Shown here: piece after piece, positions 1 to 8,445 of the stretch
Position numbering within the stretch: the first letter of the stretch is position 1
Layout: each line of letters begins with the position of its first letter
Assembly: GCA_003527165.1 (NCBI GenBank)
Contig: DPSI01000387.1
Coordinates: 1 to 8,445 of the forward strand
Direction of reading: 5' to 3'
DNA from: Pseudomonas sp.
GTDB taxonomy: Bacteria; Pseudomonadota; Gammaproteobacteria; Pseudomonadales; Pseudomonadaceae
DNA length: 8,445 nucleotides
Made by a program: the position numbers and the translations under genes
The notes under the pieces: model-generated
Database searches by the model: none
The model's input: the letters and a program-made list of their open reading frames with translations, nothing else
What the model was told of the DNA's origin: nothing

Positions 1-546
1 AACGTGGAGCCTCATCATTACGGCGGCCCGGCCAGCGCCGAAGGCACGCCCCATGACCCGTCTCGCGATCGACTGACGCTACCGCTGATTCGTGCGGCGG
101 TGGAGGTGGGCGTCCCGGTGTTCGGGGTCTGTCGCGGATTTCAGGAAATGAACGTCGCCTTCGGCGGCAGTCTGCATCAGAAGGTCCACGAGGTCGGGCC
201 CTACGCCGATCACCGTGAGCGCGCCGAGGATCCGGTCGGGGTGCAGTACGGTCTCAGTCATGCCTTGAACGTACAGCCTGGCGGATTGCTGGAGCGTCTC
301 GGGCTGCCTGCGCAGATAGAAGTCAACTCGGTGCATGGCCAGGGTGTCGAGCGGCTCGGGGAAGGCCTGCGCATCGAGGCACTGGCACCGGACGGGTTGA
401 TCGAGGCCTTTTCCGTCGAACATGCGCCAGGCTTCGCGCTCGGCGTGCAGTGGCACCCGGAATGGAAGGTGCACGAGCACCCTTATTACCTGGCGTTGTT
501 CGAGGGCTTTGCCCGCGCTTGCCAGGAACGCGCAGGACGGCGCTGA
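1..546 (+). CDS. spuA: SpuA, gamma-glutamyl-polyamine/GABA hydrolase (class I glutamine amidotransferase fold), 5'-truncated by the window edge
   Basis: Open reading frame running in from the left edge to TGA at 544-546; 181 residues are visible. Seen: the nucleophile elbow GVCRGFQEMN with the catalytic Cys at codon 130-132, and the motif VQWHPEW supplying the catalytic His (454-456) and Glu (460-462). These are the triad of class I glutamine amidotransferase / peptidase C26 proteins. The spacing between Cys, His and Glu fits E. coli PuuD (about 254 residues, Cys114/His222/Glu224 from memory), so about 70 N-terminal residues lie outside the window. The GTG at position 4 is therefore an internal Val codon and not a start. 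Family role: cytoplasmic hydrolysis of the gamma-glutamyl bond in gamma-glutamyl-GABA or a related glutamylated polyamine product, releasing glutamate. Its place directly before the glutamylpolyamine synthetase gene supports this over a generic amidotransferase. The promoter of the operon would lie upstream of the window. Confidence 0.93.
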   Translation, partial: NVEPHHYGGPASAEGTPHDPSRDRLTLPLIRAAVEVGVPVFGVCRGFQEMNVAFGGSLHQKVHEVGPYADHRERAEDPVGVQYGLSHALNVQPGGLLERLGLPAQIEVNSVHGQGVERLGEGLRIEALAPDGLIEAFSVEHAPGFALGVQWHPEWKVHEHPYYLALFEGFARACQERAGRR

Positions 547-566
547 GCGCAGCCGGTACGGCGCTC
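545..566 (+). other. Small stem-loop at the spuA stop codon
   Basis: GAGCGC (545-550) can pair with GCGCTC (561-566) around a 10-base loop. The stem starts inside the spuA TGA and is followed by a moderately T-rich stretch (GTTTCATTAATT). It could slow exonucleases or ribosomes between spuA and spuB. The stem has only six pairs and no U-tract, so it is unlikely to stop transcription. Function is inferred only. Confidence 0.3.
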
Positions 567-580
567 GTTTCATTAATTCT

Positions 581-584
581 GAGG
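581..584 (+). promoter_or_regulatory. Ribosome binding site fixing the spuB start
   Basis: GAGG lies five bases before the ATG at 590. The open frame extends upstream to 422 inside spuA, but no comparable Shine-Dalgarno sits at those earlier starts. The family N-terminus begins at this ATG. Confidence 0.75.
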
Positions 585-589
585 TCGAT

Positions 590-1945
590 ATGTCCAGCAA
601 GCTCGACCAGCTCACCGGCTGGCTGAAAGAACGCAAGATTACCGAGGTGGAATGCCTGATCAGCGACCTGACTGGCATCGCCCGCGGCAAGATTTCCCCC
701 ACCAATAAATTTCTCGACGAGAAAGGCATGCGTCTGCCGGAAAGCGTGCTGTTGCAGACCGTCACCGGCGATTACGTCGAAGATGACATCTATTACGAGC
801 TGCTCGACCCAGCGGACATCGACATGTTCTGCCGCCCCGATCCGGACGCGGTGTTCCTGGTGCCCTGGGCCATCGAGCCGACGGCCCAGGTGATCCACGA
901 CACCTATGACAAGATGGGCAACCCCATCGAGATTTCGCCGCGCAACATTCTCAAGCGCGTGCTGAAGATGTACGCCGACAAGGGCTGGCAGCCGATCGTC
1001 GCGCCGGAGATGGAGTTCTACCTGACCAAGCGCTGCGAAGACCCGGACTTGCCGTTCCAGCCGCCGATCGGCCGTTCGGGTCGGCAGGAGACCGGCCGGC
1101 AGTCGTTCTCCATCGACGCGGCCAACGAATTCGATCCGCTGTTCGAAGACATGTACGACTGGTGCGAGGCTCAGGGGCTGGATCTGGATACCCTGATCCA
1201 CGAGGAAGGCACCGCACAGATGGAAATCAACTTCCGTCACGGCGAGGCGCTGCACTTGGCGGACCAGATCCTGGTATTCAAGCGCACCATGCGTGAGGCG
1301 GCGCTCAAGCACAACGTTGCCGCCACCTTCATGGCCAAGCCGATGACCGGCGAGCCGGGCAGCGCCATGCACCTGCACCAGAGCGTGGTCGACGAAGCCG
1401 GACGCAACATCTTTTCCAACAGCGACGGCACCATGAGCCAGCTGTTCCTGCACCACGTCGGCGGCCTGCAGAAATACATCCCCGAGCTGCTGCCGCTGTT
1501 CGCGCCGAACGTCAATTCGTTCCGCCGTTTCCTGCCCGATACCTCGGCGCCGGTCAACGTCGAGTGGGGTGAGGAAAACCGCACCGTTGGCCTGCGCGTG
1601 CCGGACTCCGACCCGCAGAACCGCCGTGTCGAGAACCGCCTGCCGGGGGCCGATGCCAATCCGTATCTGGCCATCGCCGCCAGCCTGCTGTGCGGCTACA
1701 TCGGCATGGTCGAGGAGCTGCCACCGAGCCAGCCGGTCAAGGGGCGGGGCTATGAGCGTCGCAACCTGCGCCTGCCGCTGACGCTGGAGGCTGCGCTGGA
1801 ACGGATGGAAACCTGCCGGCAGTTGGAGAAGTACCTGAGCCCCAAATTCATCACCGGCTACGTCGCGGTCAAGCGCGCCGAGCAGGAGAACTACCACCGG
1901 GTCATCAGCTCCTGGGAGCGCGAGTTCCTGATGCTGTCGGTGTAA
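590..1945 (+). CDS. spuB: SpuB, gamma-glutamylpolyamine synthetase (glutamine synthetase-like)
   Basis: A 451-residue protein, the usual length for SpuB/PuuA-type enzymes. It ligates glutamate to an amino group of putrescine or another polyamine using ATP, the first step of the gamma-glutamylation route, in the cytoplasm. Seen: an N-terminal beta-grasp-type region (about residues 15-110), then the catalytic domain. That domain carries the metal/substrate motif APEMEF (138-143), the ATP/metal loop KPMTGEPGSAMHLHQS (250-265, with His261 and His263), NRTVGLRVP (330-338) and RVENRLPGADANPY (346-359), as in the glutamine synthetase superfamily. The Tyr adenylylation loop of classical GlnA is not evident. 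The start is set by GAGG at 581-584. It lies 43 bases after spuA, so the two are probably co-transcribed, and the SpuA hydrolase would act later in the same route. The match to SpuB rather than ammonia-using GlnA rests on context and family resemblance; the exact amine substrate cannot be read from the sequence. Confidence 0.95.
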   Translation: MSSKLDQLTGWLKERKITEVECLISDLTGIARGKISPTNKFLDEKGMRLPESVLLQTVTGDYVEDDIYYELLDPADIDMFCRPDPDAVFLVPWAIEPTAQVIHDTYDKMGNPIEISPRNILKRVLKMYADKGWQPIVAPEMEFYLTKRCEDPDLPFQPPIGRSGRQETGRQSFSIDAANEFDPLFEDMYDWCEAQGLDLDTLIHEEGTAQMEINFRHGEALHLADQILVFKRTMREAALKHNVAATFMAKPMTGEPGSAMHLHQSVVDEAGRNIFSNSDGTMSQLFLHHVGGLQKYIPELLPLFAPNVNSFRRFLPDTSAPVNVEWGEENRTVGLRVPDSDPQNRRVENRLPGADANPYLAIAASLLCGYIGMVEELPPSQPVKGRGYERRNLRLPLTLEAALERMETCRQLEKYLSPKFITGYVAVKRAEQENYHRVISSWEREFLMLSV

Positions 1946-1952
1946 AGCGGTC

Positions 1953-1990
1953 GTAGGGTGGATGACGCTTTTTTCATCCACCATGGCTAC
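1953..1990. repeat. GTAGGGTGGAT-type hairpin repeat, unit 1
   Basis: GGTGGATGA (1957-1965) pairs perfectly with TCATCCACC (1974-1982) around the loop CGCTTTTT. An outer GTAG (1953-1956) can pair with CTAC (1987-1990), leaving a 4-base bulge (ATGG). The unit begins eight bases after the spuB stop codon. It resembles short GTAGGGTGGAT palindromes scattered between genes in several gammaproteobacterial genomes (recalled, not searched). On the transcript it may stabilise the spuAB end or partly attenuate readthrough. Confidence 0.65.
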
Positions 1991-2025
1991 GTAGGGTGGA
2001 TCGATGAAGCGTGATCCATCCTACG
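1990..2025. repeat. GTAGGGTGGAT-type hairpin repeat, unit 2
   Basis: CGTAGG (1990-1995) pairs with CCTACG (2020-2025), G1996 wobbles with T2019, and TGGATC (1997-2002) pairs with GATCCA (2013-2018). That makes a 13-pair stem with a 10-base loop. Its first 11 bases, GTAGGGTGGAT, repeat those of unit 1 exactly, and it abuts unit 1 directly. This is the strongest hairpin in the window. No U-run follows, so it is not a canonical intrinsic terminator. Confidence 0.7.
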
Positions 2026-2041
2026 TTTGGCCGGAGGCTTC

Positions 2042-2062
2042 GGGTGGATGAGATTTCCATCC
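2042..2062. repeat. Degenerate third hairpin of the spuB-spuC spacer
   Basis: GGGTGGA (2042-2048) pairs with TCCATCC (2056-2062) through seven pairs including one G-T wobble, around a 7-base loop. It keeps the GGGTGGATGA core of the two upstream units, which suggests a decayed copy of the same element. It ends 31 bases before the spuC start. Confidence 0.45.
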
Positions 2063-2093
2063 AATCGAAAATCACGAATAAAAGAGGTAATCG

Positions 2094-3452
2094 ATGAGCG
2101 ATTCGCAAACCCTGCAATGGCAAGCTCTGAGCCGCGACCACCACCTGCCGCCATTCACCGATTTCAAGGCGCTCAATGCCAAGGGCACGCGCATCATCAC
2201 CCGTGGCGAGGGCGTCTATCTCTGGGATAGCGAAGGCCACAAGATCCTCGATGCCATGGCCGGGCTCTGGTGTGTCAACCTCGGCTACGGCCGTGAGGAG
2301 CTGGTCGAGGCGGCCACCCGGCAGATGCGCGAGCTGCCCTATTACAACCTGTTCTTCCAGACCGCGCACCCGCCGGCCCTGGCACTGGCCAAGGCAATAG
2401 CCGAGATCGCACCGGAGGGCATGAACCACGTGTTCTTCACCGGCTCCGGCTCGGAATCCAACGACACGGTGTTGCGCATGGTGCGCCATTACTGGGCGAT
2501 CAAGGGGCAGCCGCAGAAGAAGGTGATCATCGGCCGCTGGAATGGCTATCACGGCTCGACCGTCGCCGGCGCCAGCCTCGGCGGGATGAAGGCCATGCAC
2601 GAGCAGGGCGACGGGCCGATTCCAGGTATCGAGCACATCGATCAGCCCTACTGGTTCGGCGAAGGGGGAGACCTCGATCCGGACGAATTCGGCGTGCGCG
2701 TGGCCGAACAGCTGGAGCGGAAGATTCTCCAGGTCGGTGAAGACAAGGTCGCCGCCTTTATTGCCGAGCCGATCCAGGGCGCCGGCGGCGTGATCATCCC
2801 GCCGGACAGCTACTGGCCGAAGATTCGCGAGATCCTGGCCCGCTACGACATCCTGTTCATCGCCGATGAGGTGATCTGCGGGTTCGGTCGCACCGGCGAA
2901 TGGTTCGGCAGCGATCACTACGGCAACGCGCCGGATCTGATGCCGATCGCCAAAGGGCTGACCTCTGGCTACCTGCCCATGGGCGGCGTCGTGGTGCGTG
3001 ACGAAGTGGTGCACACGCTCAACGAGGGCGGCGAGTTCTACCACGGCTTTACCTATTCGGGGCACCCGGTGGCGGCTGCGGTCGCGCTGGAGAACATTCG
3101 CATCATGCGCGAAGAGAAAATCGTCGAACGGGTCAAGACGAAGACGGCACCCTATTTGCAGTCTCGCTGGCGTGAGTTGGTCGAGCACCCGCTGGTGGGT
3201 GAGGCGCGTGGCGTCGGCATGCTCGGCGCGCTGGAGCTGGTGAAGAACAAGAAGACCCGTGAGCGTTTCGCCGATCCGGGCGTGGGCATGCTCTGTCGCG
3301 AGCATTGCTTCCGTAACGGCCTGGTGATGCGTGCGGTGGGTGACACCATGATCATTTCGCCACCGCTGGTGATCAACGAGGAGCAGATCGACGAGCTGAT
3401 CGGCAAGGTTCGCCAATGCCTGGATGCCACCGCCAAAGACGCGCTGGGTTGA
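2094..3452 (+). CDS. spuC: SpuC, putrescine--pyruvate aminotransferase (class III, PLP-dependent)
   Basis: A 452-residue class III (omega) aminotransferase. In the Pseudomonas SpuC family it transfers an amino group from putrescine to pyruvate, giving 4-aminobutyraldehyde and alanine, in the cytoplasm. Seen: the phosphate-binding loop GSGSESND (117-124), the aromatic that stacks on PLP in WNGYHGS (149-155, Tyr152), the cofactor-nitrogen Asp in [12 protein letters not shown] (Asp258), and the Schiff-base Lys in [10 protein letters not shown] (Lys287). The start is supported by AGAGG at 2083-2087, six bases before ATG. The C-terminal small domain is intact. It is separated from spuB by a spacer of hairpin repeats but remains in the same direction and pathway. 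The aldehyde product needs a dehydrogenase that is not encoded in this window. The nearest alternative is another omega-aminotransferase for beta-alanine or cadaverine, and the operon context argues for putrescine. Confidence 0.95.
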   Translation: MSDSQTLQWQALSRDHHLPPFTDFKALNAKGTRIITRGEGVYLWDSEGHKILDAMAGLWCVNLGYGREELVEAATRQMRELPYYNLFFQTAHPPALALAKAIAEIAPEGMNHVFFTGSGSESNDTVLRMVRHYWAIKGQPQKKVIIGRWNGYHGSTVAGASLGGMKAMHEQGDGPIPGIEHIDQPYWFGEGGDLDPDEFGVRVAEQLERKILQVGEDKVAAFIAEPIQGAGGVIIPPDSYWPKIREILARYDILFIADEVICGFGRTGEWFGSDHYGNAPDLMPIAKGLTSGYLPMGGVVVRDEVVHTLNEGGEFYHGFTYSGHPVAAAVALENIRIMREEKIVERVKTKTAPYLQSRWRELVEHPLVGEARGVGMLGALELVKNKKTRERFADPGVGMLCREHCFRNGLVMRAVGDTMIISPPLVINEEQIDELIGKVRQCLDATAKDALG

Positions 3453-3544
3453 GCGAAGCGCATGCCAGGGGCGGTATTACTCGGCCGGTGTGACTGGCGT
3501 GACGGATGTTACGAGCGCGTGTGTGAACTCGTTCAGGTTGTTGA

Positions 3545-4816
<1,272 letters not shown>

Positions 4817-4832
4817 TGCCCAGCCGTCTCGC

Positions 4833-4852
4833 CAGACCCGGTCGCGGGTCTG
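4833..4852 (+). terminator. GC-rich hairpin after spuD (possible attenuator or 3' stabiliser)
   Basis: CAGACCCG (4833-4840) pairs perfectly with CGGGTCTG (4845-4852) around the tetraloop GTCG, 17 bases past the spuD stop. No U-tract follows, so full termination is unlikely. It may protect the upstream spuD transcript and let receptor mRNA outnumber distal transporter mRNA. That role is inferred from similar hairpins after binding-protein genes in other ABC operons. Confidence 0.5.
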
Positions 4853-4899
4853 TGCGAGTCGGCACCAGGACCCTGAAGGGGGCTATGTACGGACTCGCA
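4853..4899 (+). other. Second stem-loop directly abutting the spuD hairpin
   Basis: TGCGAGTC (4853-4860) pairs perfectly with GACTCGCA (4892-4899). The 31-base apical region can form a small CCC-TGAA-GGG inner stem (4871-4880). The base of this stem starts on the base right after the 4833-4852 hairpin, so the two could stack end to end. GGGTC (4846-4850) of the first hairpin could instead pair with GACCC (4869-4873) here, giving an alternative fold. Function unknown. Confidence 0.4.
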
Positions 4900-5018
4900 T
4901 CCCTGGCTTGCGACCGCACATGCAGTATTCCGTTCGAGGATGACCGTATCGCCCGTTACGCCGTGCCAGTTGATTTTTAGAGGTTTTTCCAATAAACAGC
5001 CCGCCTTTCGCCCGCTGA

Positions 5019-6134
<1,116 letters not shown>

Positions 6135-6235
6135 CAGGCTGTTGAGAAGGAATTTGGCAAGGTAGCCAGGGCAAAGGAAATCGCCGAGAAGCGGACCGGG
6201 CTCATGCTCGAATTTCCCGGCTGTAAATGTCTACT
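6135..6235. other. Possible remnant of a mobile-element end or intergenic repeat before spuF
   Basis: Right after the spuE stop the sequence reads CAGGCTGTTGAGAAGG and continues without coding sense on the + strand. CCGGG and CCCGG (near 6197-6220) can form a short stem. The first bases resemble the CTGTTGAAAA-type ends seen on some insertion sequences and small repeats in Pseudomonas (memory only), and a similar CAGGTTGTTGAAAAA occurs at 3534-3548. No transposase, paired terminal inverted repeat or target duplication is visible. The call is tentative. Confidence 0.25.
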
Positions 6236-6313
6236 TCGAAGCGATTTCCAACGCGGTATTTGGTAACGCAAATAGTTTTGAACGGCCTGGTAACGGCCAC
6301 AGACGAGGCGGTC

Positions 6314-6332
6314 CGCGGCAACGCGTGCCGCG
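6314..6332 (+). other. Stem-loop in the spuE-spuF spacer
   Basis: CGCGGCA (6314-6320) pairs perfectly with TGCCGCG (6326-6332) around ACGCG. It sits in the 260-base gap 6135-6394. A run of seven T follows only 41 bases later (6374-6380), too far away to make an intrinsic terminator. It may shape the leader of spuF; no known element is recognised. Confidence 0.35.
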
Positions 6333-6383
6333 TGCCCACTCGAATCGATACCGCTCGGCGCTGTCCGGGCCCATTTTTTTACG

Positions 6384-6387
6384 GGAG
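6384..6387 (+). promoter_or_regulatory. Ribosome binding site fixing the spuF start
   Basis: GGAG lies seven bases before the ATG at 6395. The frame is open upstream to 6227, but the extra 56 residues lack ABC-ATPase similarity and have no Shine-Dalgarno. Confidence 0.75.
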
Positions 6388-6394
6388 TTCGCGC

Positions 6395-7546
6395 ATGGCC
6401 GTTGCCTCCAGCGCCTACAAAAAGGCGCTCACTGGTGAGAGCCAGAACAAGCAGGTGCTGCTGAAGATCGACCGCGTCACCAAGAAATTCGACGAAACGG
6501 TGGCGGTTGATGATGTTTCGCTGAGCATCCGACAGGGCGAGATCTTTGCCCTGCTCGGTGGCTCGGGCTCGGGCAAGTCGACCTTGTTACGCATGCTGGC
6601 GGGTTTTGAACGGCCGACCGAGGGGCGGATTTTCCTCGACGGGCAGGACATTACCGACATGCCGCCCTACGAGCGGCCAATCAACATGATGTTCCAGTCC
6701 TACGCGCTGTTCCCGCACATGACGGTCGCGCAGAACATCGCCTTCGGCCTCAAGCAGGACGGGCTACCCAAGGATGAGGTGCAGACGCGGGTCGATGAAA
6801 TGCTGACACTGGTGCAGATGAGCCAGTACGCCAAGCGCAAACCGCACCAGCTCTCCGGCGGCCAGCGGCAGCGTGTGGCACTGGCCCGGTCGCTGGCCAA
6901 GCGGCCGAAGCTGCTGCTGCTCGACGAACCCATGGGCGCGCTGGACAAGAAACTGCGCTCGCAAATGCAGCTGGAACTGGTGCAGATCATCGAGCGGGTC
7001 GGCGTGACCTGCGTGATGGTCACCCATGATCAGGAAGAGGCCATGACCATGGCCGAACGCATCGCCATCATGCACCTGGGCTGGATTGCCCAGGTGGGTA
7101 GCCCGATGGACATCTACGAAACCCCGGCGAGCCGCCTGGTCTGCGAGTTCATCGGCAACGTCAACCTGTTCGACGGCGAGCTGATCGAGGATGCCGAAGA
7201 CCATGCGGTGATTGCCTGCCCGCAGCTGGAGCGGCCGATTTATGTTGGCCACGGCATCAGCACCCGTGCCCAGGACAAGCGCGTGACCTACGCCTTACGC
7301 CCCGAAAAGCTGCTCATGAGCCTGGAAAAGCCGGTGCTGGAACTGGCCGACTACAACTGGGTGCAGGGTGAGGTGCATGACATTGCCTACCTGGGTGGGC
7401 ACTCGGTGTACTACATCAAGCTGGAATCGGGGATGTTGCTGCAGGCCTTCGTCGCCAACGCCGAACGTCACGTGAAGTGGCCGACCTGGGAAGAACGGGT
7501 CTACCTGCACTGGCTCAGCGACAGCGGCGTGGTGCTTCAGGCATGA
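6395..7546 (+). CDS. spuF: SpuF, ATPase subunit of the polyamine ABC importer (PotA/PotG type)
   Basis: A 383-residue ABC ATPase that powers polyamine import from the cytoplasmic face of the inner membrane. Seen in order: Walker A GGSGSGKST (55-63, Lys61), Q-loop FQSYALFPH (Gln101), signature LSGGQ (153-157), Walker B LLLLDEP (173-179, Asp177 and catalytic Glu178), and H-loop VTHDQEEAM (His211). A C-terminal TOBE-like beta domain from about residue 290 (GEVHDIAYLGGHSVYY) is typical of the PotA/PotG/MalK branch. All catalytic residues are present. The start is set by GGAG at 6384-6387; a longer frame from 6227 is rejected. The gene lies 260 bases after spuE, while its stop overlaps the spuG start as ATGA (7543-7546), so translation of the membrane subunits is probably coupled to it. 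Confidence 0.95.
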   Translation: MAVASSAYKKALTGESQNKQVLLKIDRVTKKFDETVAVDDVSLSIRQGEIFALLGGSGSGKSTLLRMLAGFERPTEGRIFLDGQDITDMPPYERPINMMFQSYALFPHMTVAQNIAFGLKQDGLPKDEVQTRVDEMLTLVQMSQYAKRKPHQLSGGQRQRVALARSLAKRPKLLLLDEPMGALDKKLRSQMQLELVQIIERVGVTCVMVTHDQEEAMTMAERIAIMHLGWIAQVGSPMDIYETPASRLVCEFIGNVNLFDGELIEDAEDHAVIACPQLERPIYVGHGISTRAQDKRVTYALRPEKLLMSLEKPVLELADYNWVQGEVHDIAYLGGHSVYYIKLESGMLLQAFVANAERHVKWPTWEERVYLHWLSDSGVVLQA

Positions 7547-8439
7547 GGCCCTCGCGTCTTAACCCGGGCCGCCGACTGGTCATCGGCGTACCCTTCATAT
7601 GGCTGTTCCTCTTCTTCCTGCTGCCGTTCGCCATCGTGCTGAAGATCAGCTTCTCCGAGGCGGACGTGGCGATCCCGCCGTACACCGAGATCTTCGCCTA
7701 CGCCGACCAGCAGCTGCAGGTGCTGATCAACCTCGGTAATTACATCTTCCTCAGCGAGGACGATCTGTATTGGGCAGCCTATGCCGGCTCGCTGAAGATC
7801 GCCTTCTTCAGTACCCTGATCTGCCTTTTGGTCGGCTATCCCATGGCCTACGCCATCGCCCGGGCGCGCAAGGACCTGCAAACCGTTCTGCTGCTGCTGA
7901 TCATGATGCCGACCTGGACGGCAATTCTGATCCGCGTCTACGCCTGGATGGGCATTCTCAGCAGCAACGGCATCCTCAATGGTCTGCTGATGGGCCTGGG
8001 ACTGATCGATGAGCCGCTGCGCATCCTCAATACCGATCTGGCCGTCTACATCGGCGTGGTCTATTCCTACCTCCCGTTCATGATCCTGCCGCTCTACGCC
8101 AACCTGGTGAAGCACGACTTCAGCCTGCTCGAGGCGGCCTCGGACCTCGGCGCCCGCAACCTCACCAGCTTCTGGAAGATCACCGTGCCGCTGTCGAAGA
8201 ACGGCATCATCGCCGGCTGCATGCTGGTATTCATCCCGGTGGTGGGCGAGTTCGTGATCCCCGAACTGCTCGGCGGGCCGGAAACGCTGATGATCGGCAA
8301 GGTGCTCTGGCAGGAGTTCTTCAACAACCGTGACTGGCCAGTGGCGTCCGCCTTGGCGGTGGTGATGCTGGTGATCCTGCTGGTGCCGATCATTCTATTC
8401 AACCGCAACCAGGCGAAAGCGTTGGAGGGCAAGCTATGA
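7543..8439 (+). CDS. spuG: SpuG, permease subunit of the polyamine ABC importer (PotB/PotH type)
   Basis: A 298-residue inner-membrane permease. Six hydrophobic segments are visible at about residues 12-34, 83-106, 114-138, 167-189, 210-232 and 267-289. The cytoplasmic coupling loop EAASDLGARN (197-206) between segments 4 and 5 is the EAA motif that contacts the ATPase. It should pair with SpuH to form the channel. The ATG at 7543 overlaps the spuF stop by four bases (ATGA), and only a weak AGG precedes it, consistent with coupled translation. Starts further upstream in the same frame (7477) would lie deep inside spuF and add a polar N-terminus, so they are rejected. Its stop overlaps the next gene in the same ATGA manner. 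Confidence 0.94.
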   Translation: MRPSRLNPGRRLVIGVPFIWLFLFFLLPFAIVLKISFSEADVAIPPYTEIFAYADQQLQVLINLGNYIFLSEDDLYWAAYAGSLKIAFFSTLICLLVGYPMAYAIARARKDLQTVLLLLIMMPTWTAILIRVYAWMGILSSNGILNGLLMGLGLIDEPLRILNTDLAVYIGVVYSYLPFMILPLYANLVKHDFSLLEAASDLGARNLTSFWKITVPLSKNGIIAGCMLVFIPVVGEFVIPELLGGPETLMIGKVLWQEFFNNRDWPVASALAVVMLVILLVPIILFNRNQAKALEGKL

Positions 8440-8445
8440 CCCAGC
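8436..8445 (+). CDS. spuH: Start of SpuH, second permease subunit (cut off by the window edge)
   Basis: Only ATGACCCAGC (Met-Thr-Gln...) is visible. It is taken as a gene start because GGAGG (8424-8428) lies seven bases before this ATG, it overlaps the spuG stop as ATGA, and operons of this type always place a second permease gene here. The product cannot be confirmed from three codons. Confidence 0.7.

Noticed and set aside
323..1984. Long minus-strand open frame of 553 codons opposite spuA-spuB
   Set aside because: Its translation is rich in His, Arg, Gln and Val in the way expected of a GC-rich antisense shadow. It shows no domain, and the + strand genes have complete family motifs. The similar long minus-strand frame at 1974-3416 is rejected for the same reason.
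3441..3461. Terminator hairpin at the end of spuC (GCGCT with AGCGC)
   Set aside because: It has only five pairs, overlaps the coding end, and has no U-tract.
6362..6380. Intrinsic terminator before spuF (GGGCCCA followed by seven T)
   Set aside because: No upstream arm forms a proper stem with the GC-rich part; GGGCCC is self-complementary without a loop. The spuF RBS follows immediately.
6227..6394. N-terminal extension of SpuF by 56 residues from the ATG at 6227
   Set aside because: The extension has no ABC-ATPase similarity and no RBS, and the length from 6395 (383 residues) fits the family.

Overview
The window is an 8.4 kb stretch of one strand of a gammaproteobacterial chromosome. 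It holds a nearly complete polyamine uptake and catabolism operon laid out as spuA'-spuB-spuC-spuD-spuE-spuF-spuG-spuH' in Pseudomonas. The high-GC codon use, the gene order and the close resemblance to the P. aeruginosa SpuA-H proteins point to Pseudomonas in the broad sense. The GTAGGGTGGAT-type hairpin repeats between spuB and spuC suggest, weakly, a P. stutzeri-like (Stutzerimonas) lineage. All genes are on the + strand. The window cuts into spuA at the left edge and ends ten bases into spuH at the right edge.

Left part (1-3452), cytoplasmic enzymes. It encodes the C-terminal three quarters of SpuA, a class I glutamine-amidotransferase-type hydrolase of gamma-glutamyl intermediates. SpuB follows, a glutamine-synthetase-like gamma-glutamylpolyamine synthetase. 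SpuC is a class III PLP aminotransferase that uses pyruvate as amino acceptor for putrescine. SpuA and SpuB belong to the gamma-glutamylated route (compare PuuD and PuuA), while SpuC belongs to the direct transamination route, so two ways of degrading putrescine lie side by side. Between spuB and spuC is a 148-base spacer filled with three consecutive hairpin-forming repeat units.

Right part (3719-8445), an ABC importer. Two paralogous periplasmic receptors (SpuD, SpuE) are followed by the ATPase SpuF and the permeases SpuG and SpuH. The receptors differ at one binding-pocket aromatic in the way that separates putrescine from spermidine receptors: Phe in SpuD, Trp in SpuE. The imported diamine and triamine would feed the enzymes encoded upstream.

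Gene packing is uneven. spuF/spuG and spuG/spuH overlap by ATGA, but the spuC-spuD, spuD-spuE and spuE-spuF gaps are about 266, 232 and 260 bases and contain potential RNA stem-loops. These include two directly abutting hairpins after spuD, a hairpin in the spuD leader, and a possible mobile-element remnant before spuF. I see no tRNA, rRNA, CRISPR, complete insertion sequence or unknown multi-gene system. The coding content is a well-known pathway and the less explained material is in the spacers.
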